A stretch of 64,000 nucleotides of DNA, taken from contig CANOMQ010000007.1 of assembly GCA_947567595.1 (NCBI GenBank), positions 62,001 through 126,000 on the forward strand, in the 5' to 3' direction. Positions 62,207-64,000 of the stretch are shown here, piece after piece. Made by a program: the position numbers and the translations under genes. The notes beneath the pieces are model-generated. The model had not been told where the DNA came from and ran no database searches. It saw only the letters and a program-made list of their open reading frames with translations. The stretch comes from an uncultured Lachnospiraceae bacterium (lineage in GTDB: Bacteria; Bacillota; Clostridia; Lachnospirales; Lachnospiraceae). How positions within the stretch are numbered: position 1 is the stretch's first letter; each line of letters opens with the position of its first letter.

Positions 62207-62611
62207 GTGGGAGAACTGATACCCAGTGAGAGCGAGTGGCTGATAATGGAGGTTCTGTGGGAGCATGACGCTGCCATGACGGCGTCGGAGATTATCGACG
62301 CGCTAAAGGGCACCCTGGACGTAAACAAAAATACAATCCGCGTGATGATTAACAGGCTTCTTGGCAAGGATGTGATTGCCTTTGAGGTGGATTCACATGA
62401 CGCAAGGGTTTACCATTATTATCCGAAAAAAAGCAGGGAGGCGTGCTTAAGCCAAAAGAGCACGCGCTTTGTGAACAATTACTTTAAAGGAAACGCGTCG
62501 CTTGCGGTGGCAAGCTTTTTGCGCTCAGCACAGCTGTCCAGGGAGGAGCTGCAGGAACTCAAAAGCTTAGTGGAAACGCTTGAGGAGGAAAATCAGCACA
62601 ATGGAACTTGA
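62207..62611 (+). CDS. BlaI/MecI/CopY-family repressor
   Basis: A 134-residue winged-helix repressor: SEWLIMEVLWEHDAAMTASE, MINRLLGKDVIAFE and the C-terminal dimer region. BlaI-type repressors are cleaved or released by a BlaR1-like sensor. Start is GTG 62207 with GAAGGAGGG before it. It overlaps the metallopeptidase by 11 bases. A matching operator lies upstream. Confidence 0.92.
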   Translation: MGELIPSESEWLIMEVLWEHDAAMTASEIIDALKGTLDVNKNTIRVMINRLLGKDVIAFEVDSHDARVYHYYPKKSREACLSQKSTRFVNNYFKGNASLAVASFLRSAQLSREELQELKSLVETLEEENQHNGT

Positions 62612-63902
62612 TAAAATTCTCGTGGCACTTGGCAATACGGGTTGGTTTGCCTGCATATACTGGCTTGAAAAATGCATGAAAACACTGCTTTGCGGAATCT
62701 GTGTCATGCTGCTGCTTCTTTTTGTACACAGAGTCCTGCAAAAAAAGAGCGCGGTTTTGCGTTGTTATCTGTGGCTGCTGCTTTTGCCTGCGGCGTTTAT
62801 GGGAATGAGCAGACTCTTTTACCAAAGATATTTTCTGTATGTGACGGCATATATTGACAGGTATCTCAGGGCGTGGTTCGGATACCTATACTTTGGCGTG
62901 ATGTTTTTTTTCTTGGCAGTATTTATTGCAAGAAATGTTATGCTGCGAAGACGGCTTGGTCAAATGCCGCAAATTTATGACACGTGTGTCATAAATACGC
63001 TTGCGGGCGGGGCGTCTAAAATAGGGGTGTGGTACCTAAGACGCGTGCGGATTTACTGCTGCGACACAAAGGAAAGTCCTTTTTCGGGCGGTATCATAAA
63101 GCCCTACATCGTCGTTCCAAAGGCAGCATGGGAGCAGCTTGACGAGAACAGCAGGACGGTAATTTTAAGCCATGAGCTGACGCATATCCGTTCCGGGCAT
63201 ATCGTGCTTCTGACCGTGATGAAGCTGTTGACGTTTTTATGGTGGATTAATCCTTTGGTGTATGTCTGTCAGAATTTGCTGCGGGAGGACATTGAGCTTG
63301 CCTGCGACGAGTGCACGATTGCACAGACGGGCATTACGCGTCAGGGATACGGGTATGTGCTGCTTGGAATGATTACACGGTTTCGCCCCAATACGAATAT
63401 TGCCGTTGCGTCCTTTACGGATAAAGGTGATTTTCGCAGATTAAAGCGCAGGATTACGCACATTGGCAAAAAGTGTGCGGACAGCGCAGGGCTTTCGCGG
63501 CAGATGTGCGTTGGCGCGGCAGTGACAATGGTTTTTGTGTTGGCGGCGTTTGCGCTCATTGGCGCGACTTCATATCCGCGCTATACTGTTCTTGAGGAGA
63601 TTTATGTATATGGTGAGGATTTGAAGCTGATTGCCTGCGATACGCAAGAGGTGCGTGACGCGTTCTGGGTGGAGGGCAGGACGCTCCATGTTGATGACGA
63701 GGCGTTTGGGCGCTTCTTGGCACAGGAGGACGTTGCGGGGGAGTACGTGTATGTAAGTTATGGCACGGTGATGAAGCTTCCCGGAATGGGCGGCAGTGGT
63801 GAAGTCGTCATGGTGAATGTGGCGGACAGCACCGATACATGGTATGTGTCGGCGGACACCATTGAAAACCGTATGGCGGAAATGCTTTTAAAATGGTTAT
63901 AA
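62601..63902 (+). CDS. M56 (BlaR1/MecR1-like) membrane metallopeptidase
   Basis: A 433-residue protein with about four membrane helices and zinc motif HELTH (His191, His195), the M56 hallmark. The exported C-terminal part (about 320-433) is small and lacks the penicillin-binding Ser-x-x-Lys domain of BlaR1, so the signal is probably not a beta-lactam. It cleaves or releases the BlaI-type repressor encoded just upstream. ATG 62601. Confidence 0.88.
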   Translation: MELDKILVALGNTGWFACIYWLEKCMKTLLCGICVMLLLLFVHRVLQKKSAVLRCYLWLLLLPAAFMGMSRLFYQRYFLYVTAYIDRYLRAWFGYLYFGVMFFFLAVFIARNVMLRRRLGQMPQIYDTCVINTLAGGASKIGVWYLRRVRIYCCDTKESPFSGGIIKPYIVVPKAAWEQLDENSRTVILSHELTHIRSGHIVLLTVMKLLTFLWWINPLVYVCQNLLREDIELACDECTIAQTGITRQGYGYVLLGMITRFRPNTNIAVASFTDKGDFRRLKRRITHIGKKCADSAGLSRQMCVGAAVTMVFVLAAFALIGATSYPRYTVLEEIYVYGEDLKLIACDTQEVRDAFWVEGRTLHVDDEAFGRFLAQEDVAGEYVYVSYGTVMKLPGMGGSGEVVMVNVADSTDTWYVSADTIENRMAEMLLKWL

Positions 63903-63923
63903 GGCGGACTTTGGTTCCGCCTT
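63901..63923 (+). terminator. Hairpin after the M56 gene
   Basis: AAGGCGGA / TCCGCCTT stem with a short loop and a CTCTT tail. Modest terminator quality. Confidence 0.6.
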
Positions 63924-63940
63924 CTCTTAAACGACAATCA

Positions 63941-63954
63941 TTTACATTTGTAAA
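63941..63954. promoter_or_regulatory. BlaI/MecI-type operator 2
   Basis: TTTACATTTGTAAA, the exact reverse complement of the operator at 62131-62144, 34 bases before the next gene's start. Confidence 0.75.
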
Positions 63955-63987
63955 TATTTAAGGAAAAAGGATAAAGGAGGAGAAGTG

Positions 63988-64000
63988 ATGAACATTACAT
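63988..64000 (+). CDS. Start of an unknown gene under BlaI control (3' partial)
   Basis: ATG 63988 follows AAAGGAGGAGAAG; only MNIT is visible before the window ends. The BlaI-type operator just upstream marks it as a likely target of the sensor-repressor pair. Confidence 0.6.

Noticed and set aside
1-64000. tRNA, rRNA, CRISPR, transposase or phage genes
   Set aside because: Searched by eye on both strands; no cloverleaf, repeat-spacer array or integrase/transposase motif was noticed. A tRNAscan-SE, CRISPRfinder or ISfinder run would be decisive.

Overview
The window looks like a chromosomal segment of an anaerobic Clostridia, most likely a Lachnospiraceae gut bacterium. This is an inference from gene content: a flavodiiron protein, EFR1-type ferredoxin, CD1871A-type CXXC peptide, AsnA, ComFB, a DUF4179 anti-sigma factor, AraC/YesM-controlled glycan uptake, and many short ATGA or TGATG gene overlaps. 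No rRNA, tRNA, CRISPR array, prophage or transposase gene was seen. The ends cut a TlpA-like gene (left) and an unknown gene under a BlaI-type operator (right).

Layout. 1-4.6 kb: a redox/signalling operon of a TlpA-like thioredoxin, a CXXC mini-protein, a NapH-like membrane ferredoxin and a 1024-aa hybrid histidine kinase. 4.6-8 kb: small and partly degenerate genes (Imm26-like protein, Bcp peroxiredoxin, HicB without HicA, EFR1 ferredoxin, a GyrI-like relic). 8-21.6 kb: a polysaccharide-utilisation locus with YesN/YesM, an ABC importer without its own ATPase, GH88, a YesL-like protein, a discoidin-like protein, a heparinase II/III-family lyase and a DUF2264 protein. None of the enzymes has a signal peptide, which suggests import of uronate-containing oligosaccharides followed by cytosolic breakdown. 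21.7-31 kb: a RelB/YafQ toxin-antitoxin pair, asnA, a DUF4303 protein, flavodiiron protein, a free-standing small transcript, RtcB, and a chemoreceptor coupled to a sugar-binding lipoprotein. 31-38 kb: hisS, an in-frame aspS-nth fusion, comFB, ahpC and ahpF with domains in swapped order. 38-44.6 kb: an HSP90-family ATPase and a helical-repeat-like partner joined by an exact 191-bp tandem duplication, rarA, and a Gly/His-rich membrane protein with PspA.

44.7-51.3 kb: assorted housekeeping and repair genes (acetyltransferase, DHH phosphoesterase, deoxyinosine glycosylase, NUDIX, YitT, acyltransferase, secreted SH3-like protein). 51.4-55.5 kb: a compact N-degron operon clpS-clpA-aat followed by a catalytically intact EAL domain that looks like the tail of a lost GGDEF-EAL protein. 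56-58 kb: an ABC-F ribosome-protection gene behind a leader with a three-codon ORF and a predicted Shine-Dalgarno-sequestering helix. 58-64 kb: ECF-type sigma and anti-sigma factors, a YunG-like protein, a Cys-rich mini-ORF, galK with a duplicated leader motif, and a BlaI/BlaR1-type pair flanked by two identical operators.

The most unusual observations are the HSP90/helical-repeat pair with its tandem duplication, the aspS-nth fusion, the small promoter-sORF-terminator unit at 25.5 kb, the rtcB fragment left 3.3 kb downstream of rtcB, the three stacked palindromes inside the glycan operon, and the ABC-F leader. No clearly new multi-gene defence system could be demonstrated from sequence alone; the HSP90 pair is the best candidate.
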